Shown here: in pieces, positions 27,230 through 36,100 of the stretch
How the letters are laid out: every line of letters begins with the position of its first letter
Position numbering within the stretch: position 1 is the stretch's first letter
NCBI RefSeq assembly: GCF_000250735.1
Contig: NZ_AHZV01000182.1
Coordinates: forward strand, 62,001 to 126,000
Reading direction: 5' to 3'
DNA: 64,000 nt
DNA from: Anaerophaga thermohalophila str. Valhall
Lineage (GTDB): Bacteria > Bacteroidota > Bacteroidia > Bacteroidales > Marinilabiliaceae
Notes under the pieces: generated by a model
Databases searched by the model: none
What the model saw: the letters and a program-made list of their open reading frames with translations, nothing else
Told to the model about the DNA's origin: nothing
Made by a program: the position numbers and the translations under genes

Positions 27230-28468
27230 TTATTCAAATTCGGCCTTCAGAATATTAATAACGTCGCGAATGGTTTCTTCTTCCAGATCGGTCCTTTTAG
27301 TAAGGTCTTCAACGGTTAGCTCAAGTACGGATTTTGCAGTATCGCAACCAATTGCCTTCAATTCGTCAATGATCCAACCTTCAATTTCGTCTGAAAATTC
27401 GTCAAGAGAAACGTCTTCTTCATCTTCATTCTCTGTCTCACGATAAACATCTATCTCATAACCGGTAAGTTGACTTGCCAGGCGGATATTTAATCCTCCT
27501 TTACCAATTGCAAGAGACACCTCCTCGGGTTGAAGGTAGACATCCGCGCGTTTCTCATCTTCAAAGATTTTAACACTTGATACTTTAGCGGGATTCAACG
27601 CCCGCTGTATAAACAACTGCGTGTTGGTTGTGTAATTGATGACATCAATATTCTCGTTGTGCAGCTCCCGCACGATTCCATGAATACGCGATCCCTTCAT
27701 TCCAACACATGCACCTACCGGGTCAATTCGTTCGTCATAAGATTCCACAGCAACCTTTGCCCGCTCACCGGGTGCACGTACTATCTTCTTAATGGTGATC
27801 AAACCATCATAAATTTCGGGAACCTCAAATTCGAACAAACGTTCAAGAAATACAGGCGATGTACGCGACAAGATAATCAGCGGATTGTTGTTCCGCATCT
27901 CTACTTTGATTACTACAGCTCTCACTGTTTCGCCTTTGCGGAAAAAATCTCCCGGAATTTGCTCTGCCCGCGGAAGGATTAGCTCATTTCCTTCATCGTC
28001 GAGAATAAGCATCTCTCGTTTCCATATCTGGTAAACTTCGCCGGTAACCACCTCGCCGATACGTTCTGTATATTTGTTGTAAAGCTGGTCCTTTTCAAGT
28101 TCCATAATTTGTCCGGCAAGGTTCTGACGCAATGTCAGAATGGCACGACGACCAAATTTATGAAAGTCTACTTCATCCACTACTTCCTCTCCGACTTCGT
28201 AATCAGGATCAAATTTTCTTGCCTCTGTCAATGAAATCTGGGTATTCGGGTCCTCCACCTCTCCGTCGGGGACAACTTCACGGTTTCGCCAGATTTCAAA
28301 GTCTCCTTTATCAATATTTACGATGACGTCAAAATTTTCATCACTGCCGAAGATTTTGACCAGAACACTACGGAATGAATCTTCCAGAACACGTACCATT
28401 GTGGCACGGTCAATGTTTTTTAATTCTTTAAATTCCGAAAAAGTGTCTATCAGATTAATATTTTCCAT
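27230..28468 (-). CDS. nusA: Transcription termination/antitermination factor NusA
   Basis: 412 residues. An N-terminal RNA polymerase-binding domain (LIDTFSEFKELKNIDR) is followed by an S1 domain (GEVVTGEVYQIWKREMLI) and two KH domains (DPVGACVGMKGSRIHGIV and LAIGKGGLNIRLASQLTGYEI). A C-terminal acidic stretch then leads to a helix-hairpin region (ELKAIGCDTAKSVLELTVEDL). It lies 63 bases upstream of infB and downstream of rimP, the almost universal bacterial order. The 230-base gap before rimP's end holds an R3 repeat. Confidence 0.97.
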   Translation of the reverse strand: MENINLIDTFSEFKELKNIDRATMVRVLEDSFRSVLVKIFGSDENFDVIVNIDKGDFEIWRNREVVPDGEVEDPNTQISLTEARKFDPDYEVGEEVVDEVDFHKFGRRAILTLRQNLAGQIMELEKDQLYNKYTERIGEVVTGEVYQIWKREMLILDDEGNELILPRAEQIPGDFFRKGETVRAVVIKVEMRNNNPLIILSRTSPVFLERLFEFEVPEIYDGLITIKKIVRAPGERAKVAVESYDERIDPVGACVGMKGSRIHGIVRELHNENIDVINYTTNTQLFIQRALNPAKVSSVKIFEDEKRADVYLQPEEVSLAIGKGGLNIRLASQLTGYEIDVYRETENEDEEDVSLDEFSDEIEGWIIDELKAIGCDTAKSVLELTVEDLTKRTDLEEETIRDVINILKAEFE

Positions 28469-28571
28469 CGCCTTATAAATAAACGTTGTTACTTCTTTTG
28501 TTCTTTTCGGTGCAACTCCACAGCCAATTATTTCGTGTTACTATTCGTCATTTATTGCAGGATACAACAAC

Positions 28572-28690
28572 CCGTTAAACTTTTACAATACGTTGCAATC
28601 CAATAGCTTGTGTTTAAAAGGCTGTATTTGTAAAATGCAGTATATCAATATTATATGAGTCATCTTGTATCTAAAATCTAACGCTCTATT
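28572..28690 (-). repeat. R3 dispersed intergenic repeat, copy 1
   Basis: In minus orientation it reads from a CAATAGAGCGTTAGATTTTA end through ATATTGATATACTGCATTTT to GTATTGTAAAAGTTTAACGG. Other copies: 53855-53975, 58344-58469, 62712-62830 and a partial one at 43560-43660. It sits between nusA and rimP, inside the presumed operon. Confidence 0.75.
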
Positions 28691-28698
28691 GACACCTG

Positions 28699-29163
28699 TC
28701 ATAATTTCAATAATTCCTTAACTCTCTTAACTTCATCAAAACTAAATTCATACCTGAAAACCTGCAACTCTTTTTTCTTTTTTCCTTCAATTTTCACCTT
28801 TTTCTCTTCTTCGATTACAAATCCTGTCTCAAAAACTTCCTTCAGTACACCTTTTTGTATGCGTCCATCGTTGGTCAATACCTCCAGCGGACGGCCAACT
28901 GCTTTGTGATATTGTTCGATAACTTTAAACGGTTGTCCGATTCCGGGAGAAGACACCTGCAACTCAAAATCTTCGGCCTCCCTGTCAAGTGAATGCTCAA
29001 TGAGACGGGAAACTTCGACACAGTATTCAATAGGCACACCTTTATCACTGTCAATAAAAACCTCTATTTTATTGGAAGGTTTTACATTGACATCAACAAT
29101 AAAGAATCCGTCTTCCTTTACTTTCGAATCAATGAGTTCTACTATTTGTTTCTTTGTTATCAT
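28699..29163 (-). CDS. rimP: Ribosome maturation factor RimP
   Basis: 154 residues. The N-terminal KH-like domain includes GFFIVDVNVKPSNKIEVFIDSD and the conserved LIEHSLDREAEDFELQVSSPGIGQPF. The C-terminal SH3-like domain follows (KAVGRPLEVLTNDGRIQKGVL). It assists 30S subunit maturation. It is the first gene of the rimP-nusA-infB set, with a well-formed Bacteroidota promoter about 65 bases upstream of the ATG. The first ATG (29161-29163) fits the family length. Confidence 0.95.
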   Translation of the reverse strand: MITKKQIVELIDSKVKEDGFFIVDVNVKPSNKIEVFIDSDKGVPIEYCVEVSRLIEHSLDREAEDFELQVSSPGIGQPFKVIEQYHKAVGRPLEVLTNDGRIQKGVLKEVFETGFVIEEEKKVKIEGKKKKELQVFRYEFSFDEVKRVKELLKL

Positions 29164-29227
29164 TCACAATCTATTAATAAAATAGGGGACTTCTGTCCCC
29201 TACCCACTCACTGTGAAAAAACCGCTG

Positions 29228-29259
29228 CAAATATAAGGAATGAAAAGCAATTATGCAAA
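29228..29259 (-). promoter_or_regulatory. Predicted promoter of rimP-nusA-infB
   Basis: On the minus strand TTTG (29256-29259) and TATATTTG (29228-29235) are separated by 20 bases, an exact match to the Bacteroidota -33/-7 consensus. It predicts a leader of about 57 bases. Confidence 0.75.
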
Positions 29260-29370
29260 AACCTTTTTGCCTTAAAATCAAATCATTTTGATAATACAGA
29301 GGGCTGTTTGCTGTATTCGCAATGAATCACTTTCTTTGTATCACAAAATCAAGAAGGTGAAGTGAACGAA

Positions 29371-30606
29371 ATGCAACAATATAATCAGAGAAAGATTGTA
29401 AATGATCCCGTACACGGATTTATCAGCATCCCTGACAACATTCTTTTTAAATTAATTGAACATCCTTATCTCCAAAGACTCAGAAGGATAAAACAACTTG
29501 GACTGACATCCCTTGTTTATCCCGGGGCTGTACACACACGGTTTCAGCACACACTGGGCGCTTTTTACCTGATGGGGTCGGCCATCTCTGTCCTTCGGAA
29601 CAAGGGGCACCTTATTTCATCTGACGAGTCGACGGCAGCCAATGCAGCAATATTGATGCACGACATCGGTCACGGCCCATTCTCTCATGCGCTTGAACAA
29701 ACCCTTATCGAAAATCTTAACCATGAAGACATTTCATTGCTGTTAATGAATCGGTTGAATAAACATTTTAAAGGGCAGCTTTCGCAAGCCATTGAGATTT
29801 TTAAAGGACAAACCGGCAAGCTCTTTTTGCATCAATTGGTTTCGAGCCAACTCGACATGGACCGATTGGACTACTTGAAGCGCGACAGTTTCTTCTCTGG
29901 TGTTTCCGAAGGAATTATCGGTTCCGACCGTATCATCAAAATGCTTGAAATAAAGAATAACCAGCTTGTGATAGAGGCCAAAGGGATTTATTCCATTGAG
30001 AAATTTCTTGTGGCACGCAGGTTGATGTACTGGCAGGTTTATCTTCACAAAACAGCCCTGGTGGCCGAAAAAATGCTCATCAATGCGCTGCGCAGAGCCA
30101 AATATCTGTCGCTTAATAATACCAAAGTGACTGCCCCGCCATTTTTAAGCACCTTCCTGAAGAACAGATTTTGTACCACCGACTTTCTGAACAACCAAAG
30201 GATACTGGATGATTTTACCATGCTGGACGACAACGATATTATGAGTGCCCTGAAATTATGGAGAGATCACAACGATCCAGTGCTTTCTCGTTTATCATCA
30301 AGCCTGCTCAACAGAGATTTGCTACGAATAGAAATTTCAGATACACCGTTTGACAAAGAAAGGCTGCTTGCGCTAAAAAAGGAAAAACAGATTAAGAACA
30401 TAGGTCTCGATGAAATGGATTACTTTGTTTTCACAGACCATATTTCAAACAGTGCCTATAATGTGGGACAGGAAAATATCAATATCCTGTATAAGGACGG
30501 AACAATAAAAGACATTTCCTTTGCCTCAGATATGCTTGACCATACCGCTTTCGCAAAAACGGTAAACAAATATGTGCTTTGTTATCCGAAATCAATAGAT
30601 CGTTAG
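29371..30606 (+). CDS. HD-domain phosphohydrolase (dGTPase-like)
   Basis: 411 residues from ATG 29371; an in-frame GTG at 29362 sits too close to the AGAAGG at 29352-29357. It begins with RKIVNDPVHGFI, the usual N-terminus of this family. The metal-binding HD motif is clear: HTRFQHTLGAFYLM, LMHDIGHGPFSHALE, and SSQLDMDRLDYLKRDSFFSG as the distal Asp. Relatives include dNTP triphosphohydrolases and SAMHD1-like enzymes; the natural substrate here is unknown. In Bacteroidota this gene regularly precedes lpxD. Its last codons and stop (SIDR-stop) overlap the ATAGATCGTTAG leader word found beside other genes. Confidence 0.9.
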   Translation: MQQYNQRKIVNDPVHGFISIPDNILFKLIEHPYLQRLRRIKQLGLTSLVYPGAVHTRFQHTLGAFYLMGSAISVLRNKGHLISSDESTAANAAILMHDIGHGPFSHALEQTLIENLNHEDISLLLMNRLNKHFKGQLSQAIEIFKGQTGKLFLHQLVSSQLDMDRLDYLKRDSFFSGVSEGIIGSDRIIKMLEIKNNQLVIEAKGIYSIEKFLVARRLMYWQVYLHKTALVAEKMLINALRRAKYLSLNNTKVTAPPFLSTFLKNRFCTTDFLNNQRILDDFTMLDDNDIMSALKLWRDHNDPVLSRLSSSLLNRDLLRIEISDTPFDKERLLALKKEKQIKNIGLDEMDYFVFTDHISNSAYNVGQENINILYKDGTIKDISFASDMLDHTAFAKTVNKYVLCYPKSIDR

Positions 30607-30897
30607 ATTTTTGGTTTATCACAAAGATGCGTACCTGAAATAAAATTTAGTCTTTGCACCCTTTGGATGATAATGTTTTGCAGCTTTTGCGTGGAAAATT
30701 CTACCAGTACCTCAAAATAATATTTAACATACTAACAACTAACACATCAACAATATTAACAACTTTAGCAACTCTAACAGCCGTAACAACTTATTTAAAT
30801 GTAAGATGAAATGAACACAGATAGTTTTACCACAATAAGAAACACCCAAAAATAGCCACAATACCCAACTATATTTTACACAGAAAGATATATTTAT
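30607..30897. repeat. Spacer with R5 repeat copy
   Basis: About 290 bases without a gene. The segment 30729-30808 is an R5 copy: ACAATATTAACAACTTTAGC, then CTAACAGCCGTAACAACTTA and AAATGTAAGAT. The same words occur at 35509-35578, 49335-49385 and, inverted, 43025-43106. Confidence 0.6.
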
Positions 30898-30905
30898 TAG
30901 TTTTG
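30898..30905 (+). promoter_or_regulatory. Predicted lpxD -7 promoter element
   Basis: TAGTTTTG fits TAnnTTTG and lies 16 bases before the lpxD ATG. The -33 region (TTTTA at 30874-30878) is a weak match. Confidence 0.5.
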
Positions 30906-30921
30906 TGCCAAATTTTTCAGC

Positions 30922-31950
30922 ATGGAATTTACTGCAAAACAAATAGCCGGGCTCATTCAGGGAGAAATAGAAGGCAACGAAAACCAGGTTGTCAGAGATG
31001 TTTCAAAGATTGAAGAAGGGCGGCCGGAAACGCTAACATTTCTGGCCAATCCGAAATATGAGCACTACATTTACACCACCGAAGCCTCGGTGGTTATTGT
31101 TAATAATAGTTTTAAACCCGAAAAACCGGTAAAAGCCACTCTCATAAAAGTGAACGATGCCTATCAGGCACTTGCCAAATTACTTCAGTTCTATGAAAGT
31201 TCGCTTCCCAAAAAGACCGGCATTGAACAACCCTCTTTCATTCATGAAACTTCCGAAATGGGAGATTTCGTTTATGTCGGGGCCTTTGCCTACATCGGCG
31301 AAAAAACGAAAATTGGAAAAAATGTTCAGATATGGCCGGGGTCTTTTATCGGAGAAGGTGTTATCCTTGGTGACAATACCATTGTCTATTCAGGCGTAAA
31401 AATTTATAAGCATTGCAAAATAGGCTCTGATTGTATCATACATTCAGGAGCGGTGGTAGGTTCCGATGGTTTTGGCTTTGCACCCGGAGCAGATGGTGAA
31501 TATCAGAAAATTCCCCAGGTGGGGAATGTGGTTATCGAAGACCTGGTGGAAATTGGTGCCAACACCACCATCGACAGGGCAACAATGGGTTCAACAATAA
31601 TCCGGAGAGGTGCTAAACTCGACAACCTTGTCCAGGTAGCACATAATGTAGAAATCGGATATAACACGGTAATTGCAGCACAAACAGGAATTGCAGGTAG
31701 CACTAAAATAGGCAGCAACTGCATGTTTGGCGGCCAGACAGGTGTCGCCGGGCACATCAAAGTTGCCGACGGAACCAGACTCGCCGCACAAACCGGGGTA
31801 GCCGGCGCGGTAAAAAAAGAGAACACTACCCTTATGGGCTCCCCGGCATTCGATGCTATGCAATACAACAAATCATACGTTTTTTTCAGAAAATTACCCG
31901 ATTTATATAAGCAACTTCAAGATATTCAACAAAAAATTGCTGAAAAGTAG
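30922..31950 (+). CDS. lpxD: UDP-3-O-(3-hydroxyacyl)glucosamine N-acyltransferase LpxD
   Basis: 342 residues. An N-terminal uridine-binding domain ([18 protein letters not shown]) is followed by a left-handed beta-helix of hexapeptide repeats from about residue 105. It contains [19 protein letters not shown] and the catalytic His in [11 protein letters not shown]. It adds the second acyl chain in lipid A synthesis at the cytoplasmic membrane. First gene of lpxD-lpxC/fabZ-lpxA, which encode steps 1 to 3 of lipid A assembly in adjacent genes. Confidence 0.97.
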   Translation: MEFTAKQIAGLIQGEIEGNENQVVRDVSKIEEGRPETLTFLANPKYEHYIYTTEASVVIVNNSFKPEKPVKATLIKVNDAYQALAKLLQFYESSLPKKTGIEQPSFIHETSEMGDFVYVGAFAYIGEKTKIGKNVQIWPGSFIGEGVILGDNTIVYSGVKIYKHCKIGSDCIIHSGAVVGSDGFGFAPGADGEYQKIPQVGNVVIEDLVEIGANTTIDRATMGSTIIRRGAKLDNLVQVAHNVEIGYNTVIAAQTGIAGSTKIGSNCMFGGQTGVAGHIKVADGTRLAAQTGVAGAVKKENTTLMGSPAFDAMQYNKSYVFFRKLPDLYKQLQDIQQKIAEK

Positions 31951-32007
31951 GAACACGAACCGGCAGACAAAATAATTCCTGCCCGGTTTGACCTAATCTT
32001 TTATATT

Positions 32008-33408
32008 ATGGCTGAAAAACAAAGAACCATTCGAGAAGCTGTTTCATTAAAAGGAACAGGATTACACACCGGCGCAGAAGTCACCCTTACTATGAAGCCT
32101 GCCCCGGTGAACACAGGATTTTGTTTTAAACGTGTCGACTTAGAAGGTCAGCCTGTAATCAGGGCTCTGGCCGACAATGTTGTTTTTACCGAACGCGGAA
32201 CGGTACTCGAAGAGAATGACGCCCGCGTAAGCACCATAGAGCACTGCCTTGCTGCATTGCGCGGGATGGGAGTCGATAACTGTGTAATTGAAGTAGACGG
32301 ACCCGAAGCTCCTATTCTTGACGGAAGTGCCCGCTTTTTTGTCGATGCCATAAAAAAGGCAGGGATTGAAGAACAGGACGAAGATCGTCAATATTTCATT
32401 GTAAAAGAAAAAATGATTGTTGAAGACCCGGAAACAGGCAGTTCTGTTGTCGCCATCCCGGAAGAAGGGCAATCATATCAGGCGCTCATATCATTCGACA
32501 ATTCACTCATCCTGGCCAATCAGTTTGCAAATATCGAAAGCATGGATGAGTTTGAAGAAGAGATTAGTAAATGTCGTACTTTTGTTTTCCTTCATGAGCT
32601 GGAACCATTATTGAAGAACAACCTTATTAAAGGAGGCGACCTGGATAATGCTATTATCATCATTGATAAAGAAGTAGACCAGCAGGAACTGGACCGTTTG
32701 GCAAAATTGTTCAACAAGCCTTCGGTAGAAGTTAAACCAATAGGCATTCTTAATAATCTTGAATTGCACTTTCCAAATGAGCCGGCAAGGCATAAGCTTT
32801 TAGATGTTATCGGCGATCTTACCCTGGCAGGGATGCCAATAAAAGGCAGGATTATCGCCAAAAAACCAGGCCATAAAATAAATGCGGAATTTGCCAAAGC
32901 TGTCAGAAAAGAGATTAAGCGTCGTCAGTTAAAGCAGGATGCTCCGTTTTACGATCCTGATGCCGAACCGGTTTACGACATCAATGCCATTAAAGGATTC
33001 CTTCCGCATCGCCCCCCATTCCTACTTGTTGATAAAATTATTGATCTTCAGGAAAAAACAATCGTGGGTGTCAAAAATGTGACCATGAATGAGCCGTTTT
33101 TTGTCGGGCACTTCCCCGATGAACCGGTAATGCCGGGAGTGCTTCAGGTTGAAGCCATGGCACAGATAGGAGGAATCCTGGTACTAAGCCAGGTAGATGA
33201 TCCGAAACTATACAGTACTTATTTTCTGAAGATTGATAATATTAAATTCAGAAAAAAGGTGGTACCCGGTGACACCCTGGTTTTTAAACTTGAACTGGTG
33301 ACTGAAATAAGGCGGGGCGTTGCCAATATGAAAGGAACGGCTTTTGTCGGCAGCACCATCGTTGCAGAAGGAGAATTCATGGCACAAATTGCAAAAAATA
33401 AACAGTAA
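32008..33408 (+). CDS. lpxC/fabZ: Bifunctional UDP-3-O-acyl-GlcNAc deacetylase / 3-hydroxyacyl-ACP dehydratase
   Basis: 466 residues, the LpxC-FabZ fusion characteristic of Bacteroidota. The LpxC part (about 1-310) has zinc ligands in VSTIEHCLAALRG and RHKLLDVIGDLTLAG. The FabZ hot-dog domain (about 320-466) shows FLPHRPPFLLVDKI and the catalytic VGHFPDEPVMPGVLQVEAMAQ. LpxC commits the cell to lipid A synthesis; FabZ dehydrates 3-hydroxyacyl-ACP from the same acyl pool. Having both on one chain ties lipid A output to fatty acid synthesis. The fusion is intact, 57 bases after lpxD. Confidence 0.98.
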   Translation: MAEKQRTIREAVSLKGTGLHTGAEVTLTMKPAPVNTGFCFKRVDLEGQPVIRALADNVVFTERGTVLEENDARVSTIEHCLAALRGMGVDNCVIEVDGPEAPILDGSARFFVDAIKKAGIEEQDEDRQYFIVKEKMIVEDPETGSSVVAIPEEGQSYQALISFDNSLILANQFANIESMDEFEEEISKCRTFVFLHELEPLLKNNLIKGGDLDNAIIIIDKEVDQQELDRLAKLFNKPSVEVKPIGILNNLELHFPNEPARHKLLDVIGDLTLAGMPIKGRIIAKKPGHKINAEFAKAVRKEIKRRQLKQDAPFYDPDAEPVYDINAIKGFLPHRPPFLLVDKIIDLQEKTIVGVKNVTMNEPFFVGHFPDEPVMPGVLQVEAMAQIGGILVLSQVDDPKLYSTYFLKIDNIKFRKKVVPGDTLVFKLELVTEIRRGVANMKGTAFVGSTIVAEGEFMAQIAKNKQ

Positions 33409-33478
33409 TCATCAAAAATAAAGTTTCCTCCCTGTTTCAGGTTTAAACGGGAAACTGTCATCGCAGTAACAATAATTT

Positions 33479-34276
33479 ATGAAGCAACCATTAGCATACA
33501 TCCATCCCGAAGCAAAAATAGCCCCCAATGTGGTTATCGAACCATTCGTGACCATCGATAAAAATGTTGAAATCGGCGAAGGCACAAGAATAGGCTCCAA
33601 TGTAACGATACTTGAGGGTGCCCGAATCGGAAAAAACTGTAACATTTTTCCGGGAGCCGTAATTTCGGCGATTCCCCAGGATTTGAAATTCGAAGGTGAA
33701 GATTCGCTGGCCATTATTGGTGACAATACAACAATCAGAGAGTTTGTAACTGTTAATCGCGGCACTAAATCAAAAGGCAAAACCGTGGTAGGAAGAAACT
33801 GCCTCCTGATGGCTTATGTACATGTGGCGCACGATTGTGTGATCGGTAACCAGGTTATTCTGGTCAACAGTGTTCAGGTAGCCGGTGAGGTGAAGATTGA
33901 CGACTGGGCTATTGTAGGGGGGTTGTCGGCAATCCACCAGTTTGTTCATATTGGCAGCCATGTTATGATTGCAGGTGGCAGTCTGGTCAGCAAGGATGTG
34001 CCCCCCTATGTAAAGGCCGGCAGGGAACCCATTTCCTATGCAGGTGTTAATTCCATTGGGTTACGTCGCAGGAATTTTTCCAATGAGCAAATCCGGGATA
34101 TTCAGGATATTTACCGCTTTATGTTCCAGAAAGGACTGAACAACAGCCAGGCCATAGAACGTATTGAAGCTGAACTGCCTGCTTCGAATGAACGCGATGA
34201 GATCATTCTCTTCATAAAAAATTCACAACGCGGGATTATAAAGGGATACTACAATCCCGACAACAACAACGGATAA
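33479..34276 (+). CDS. lpxA: UDP-N-acetylglucosamine acyltransferase LpxA
   Basis: 265 residues of left-handed beta-helix repeats (YIHPEAKIAPNVVIEPFV and onward), then a C-terminal helical part (YRFMFQKGLNNSQAIERI). The general base is His118 in AYVHVAHDC, equivalent to E. coli His125. It carries out the first step of lipid A synthesis, and trimerises in the cytoplasm. It is 70 bases downstream of lpxC/fabZ and followed by a strong terminator, so it ends the lipid A transcription unit. Confidence 0.97.
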   Translation: MKQPLAYIHPEAKIAPNVVIEPFVTIDKNVEIGEGTRIGSNVTILEGARIGKNCNIFPGAVISAIPQDLKFEGEDSLAIIGDNTTIREFVTVNRGTKSKGKTVVGRNCLLMAYVHVAHDCVIGNQVILVNSVQVAGEVKIDDWAIVGGLSAIHQFVHIGSHVMIAGGSLVSKDVPPYVKAGREPISYAGVNSIGLRRRNFSNEQIRDIQDIYRFMFQKGLNNSQAIERIEAELPASNERDEIILFIKNSQRGIIKGYYNPDNNNG

Positions 34277-34295
34277 AATGCATCAACACCACGAC

Positions 34296-34343
34296 AACAG
34301 GCTATATCAAGAAACTTCAGAAATATTTTTGATATAGCCTGTT
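34296..34343. terminator. Bidirectional terminator between lpxA and pdxA
   Basis: AACAGGCTATATCAA (34296-34310) and TTGATATAGCCTGTT (34329-34343) are exact reverse complements around an 18-base loop, with T-rich sequence beyond the stem on the lpxA side. Confidence 0.75.
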
Positions 34344-34348
34344 TTGAC

Positions 34349-35416
34349 TTATTGGTCACTTCCGTCCAGGTCTCTCCTGTCTGCATTTTTCAATGGATCG
34401 GAAGATATCTCATCATGCATTTTTCGCCGCTTAAAAACATCAATGGCCAGATAAACAGCTTCACGGAAGGAGCTCTCGTCGGCTTTGTTTTCACCCGCAA
34501 TTTCAAAGGCTGTACCATGATCGGGAGAAGTTCTTACAACCGGCAAACCACCGGTAAAATTTACCCCTTCCGAGAAAGCAATGCTTTTAAAAGGTGCCAG
34601 TCCCTGATCGTGATACATAGCCAGAACTGCATCAAATTTCCCAACGTCACCAGACCCGAACAAACCATCGGCCGGATAAGGGCCAAGAGCCATTATCCCC
34701 TCATTCCGGGCAACTTCGATAGCAGGCGCAATAACATTAATCTCCTCATCCCCTATAAGTCCGTTATCTCCGGCATGCGGATTAAGTCCCAATACTGCAA
34801 TGCGCGGCTTTCTGATGGTAAAATCTATCCGGAGTGTTTTTTCCAGCACTCTGATTTTATCCAGTATCCTTTCCATCGTTAATAATTCCGCAACATCCCT
34901 TAGAGGTACATGCCCGGTAACTACACCAACCTTCAGTTTCGGACTGACCATCAGCATGATATGAGAGGTGGCATTAAACTGTTCGGCCAGATACTCGGTA
35001 TGACCGGGAAAGTTAAACTTATCAGAAAAAGTAACATTCTTATTGATGGGAGCTGTCACCAGTACATCAACAAAACCGTTTTTTAAGTCTTCCACAGCCT
35101 TTTTAAGCGCTTCAAATGCAGCCATACCCCCTGTTTCGGTAGCTTTTCCAAGCTCAACTCGAACATTATCATCCAGGCAATTAACAATATTCACCCGTTT
35201 GGGATGCGCTTCTTCCCCGGATCGTATATTGTTCAGGCTAAAATTAGAAATATTCAAAGCCTTCCGATGGTAGGCAGCCACTTTGGAAGACCCATAAACA
35301 ACAGGTGTAAAAAGCTCTGTTATTTTTGGATCGGCCAGTGTCTTAAATATCACTTCATATCCTATACCGTTTATGTCTCCCTGGGTAATGGCAACCTTTA
35401 TTTTTTCATTGCTCAT
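34349..35416 (-). CDS. pdxA: 4-hydroxythreonine-4-phosphate dehydrogenase
   Basis: 355 residues. PdxA hallmarks are ITQGDINGIGYEVI at the N-terminus, a metal-binding His in FPGHTEYLAEQF, GHVPLRDVAELLT, GLNPHAGDNGLIG, AMYHDQGLAPFKSI and RTSPDHGTAFEIAG. It oxidises 4-phosphohydroxy-threonine in pyridoxal phosphate synthesis (DXP-dependent route, consistent with dxr nearby). It converges with lpxA. Its start codon is preceded by the repeat-derived leader ATCTATTGTAAAT, shared with tsaE. Confidence 0.96.
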   Translation of the reverse strand: MSNEKIKVAITQGDINGIGYEVIFKTLADPKITELFTPVVYGSSKVAAYHRKALNISNFSLNNIRSGEEAHPKRVNIVNCLDDNVRVELGKATETGGMAAFEALKKAVEDLKNGFVDVLVTAPINKNVTFSDKFNFPGHTEYLAEQFNATSHIMLMVSPKLKVGVVTGHVPLRDVAELLTMERILDKIRVLEKTLRIDFTIRKPRIAVLGLNPHAGDNGLIGDEEINVIAPAIEVARNEGIMALGPYPADGLFGSGDVGKFDAVLAMYHDQGLAPFKSIAFSEGVNFTGGLPVVRTSPDHGTAFEIAGENKADESSFREAVYLAIDVFKRRKMHDEISSDPLKNADRRDLDGSDQ

Positions 35417-35704
35417 ATTTACAATAGATGTTTAGATGGATAGATGTTTAGATGTTAGATTATTAGATTATTAGATGTTAGATTATTAGATGTTATAATA
35501 ACATATTTTAACATCACAACAACTTAACAATATTATCAATTCTAACAGCCGTAACAACTTATTAAATTTAAGATTTTTGCTCGTTTCATTTACCCAATAC
35601 TCCGTTAAACTTTTACAAATTACTGATAATCAATTGTTTGTAAAAAACAAAAACAAACAGCAACTCCCTCATATTAAAAACTTTGCGTCATAGCGCCTCT
35701 GCGT
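35417..35704. repeat. Repeat-filled spacer: TTAGA tract, R5 and R2 copies
   Basis: About 290 bases without a gene. 35426-35500 is a degenerate TTAGAT short-unit tract, 35509-35578 an R5 copy (CTAACAGCCGTAACAACTTA), and 35596-35730 a full R2 copy ending AACGGACTATCG. The R2 copy runs into the last codons of the downstream small gene. Confidence 0.65.
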
Positions 35705-36100
35705 TTAGGCATTTTTTAACGGACTATCGTTTCCTGTACGTCGAAAAAAATCGCGCATTAATACTTTTTTGAGTTCCCGATGAATGATCAGCTCTGTGAC
35801 AAGAGAATCGAAAGGAATCTCAGGCACCTGCATCTGATAGCTTTCGATATCTGAAATATCCACATCGATTCGGTAAAGCAAATTAAGAAATTTTTCTGTC
35901 TTTTCTGAAAGCAGGTAAGCCACATGCTGCTTCATTTGTCCAAAAAGTTCCTGGTAAAAATCGTGAACATTACCGGAAAAACCGATGGACAAATCGAACT
36001 CTGCAAAGTCTTTAATAATCTGTGCAGCAGTTTCCCGTATCAGGTCTTCCCGTTTTGAGGCTTTCCTCAGATCGTCTTCAGAAAATGAAGGAAGACTCAT
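35705..36100 (-). CDS. Small conserved-type protein of unknown function, coupled to DUF4837 lipoprotein
   Basis: 131 residues, not recognised as a named family. Mostly helical, acidic N-terminus (SFSEDDLRKASKRED), no signal peptide or membrane segment. Two features might matter: KTEKFLNLLYRIDVDI and SLVTELIIHRELKKVLMRDFF. Its ATG overlaps the stop of the upstream lipoprotein gene (ATGA, 36097-36100), so it is translationally coupled to it. The 3' end (last 8 or so codons) lies inside an R2 repeat, suggesting that the repeat supplied the current C-terminus. A cytoplasmic partner of an envelope lipoprotein is possible but unproven. Confidence 0.75.
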   Translation of the reverse strand: MSLPSFSEDDLRKASKREDLIRETAAQIIKDFAEFDLSIGFSGNVHDFYQELFGQMKQHVAYLLSEKTEKFLNLLYRIDVDISDIESYQMQVPEIPFDSLVTELIIHRELKKVLMRDFFRRTGNDSPLKNA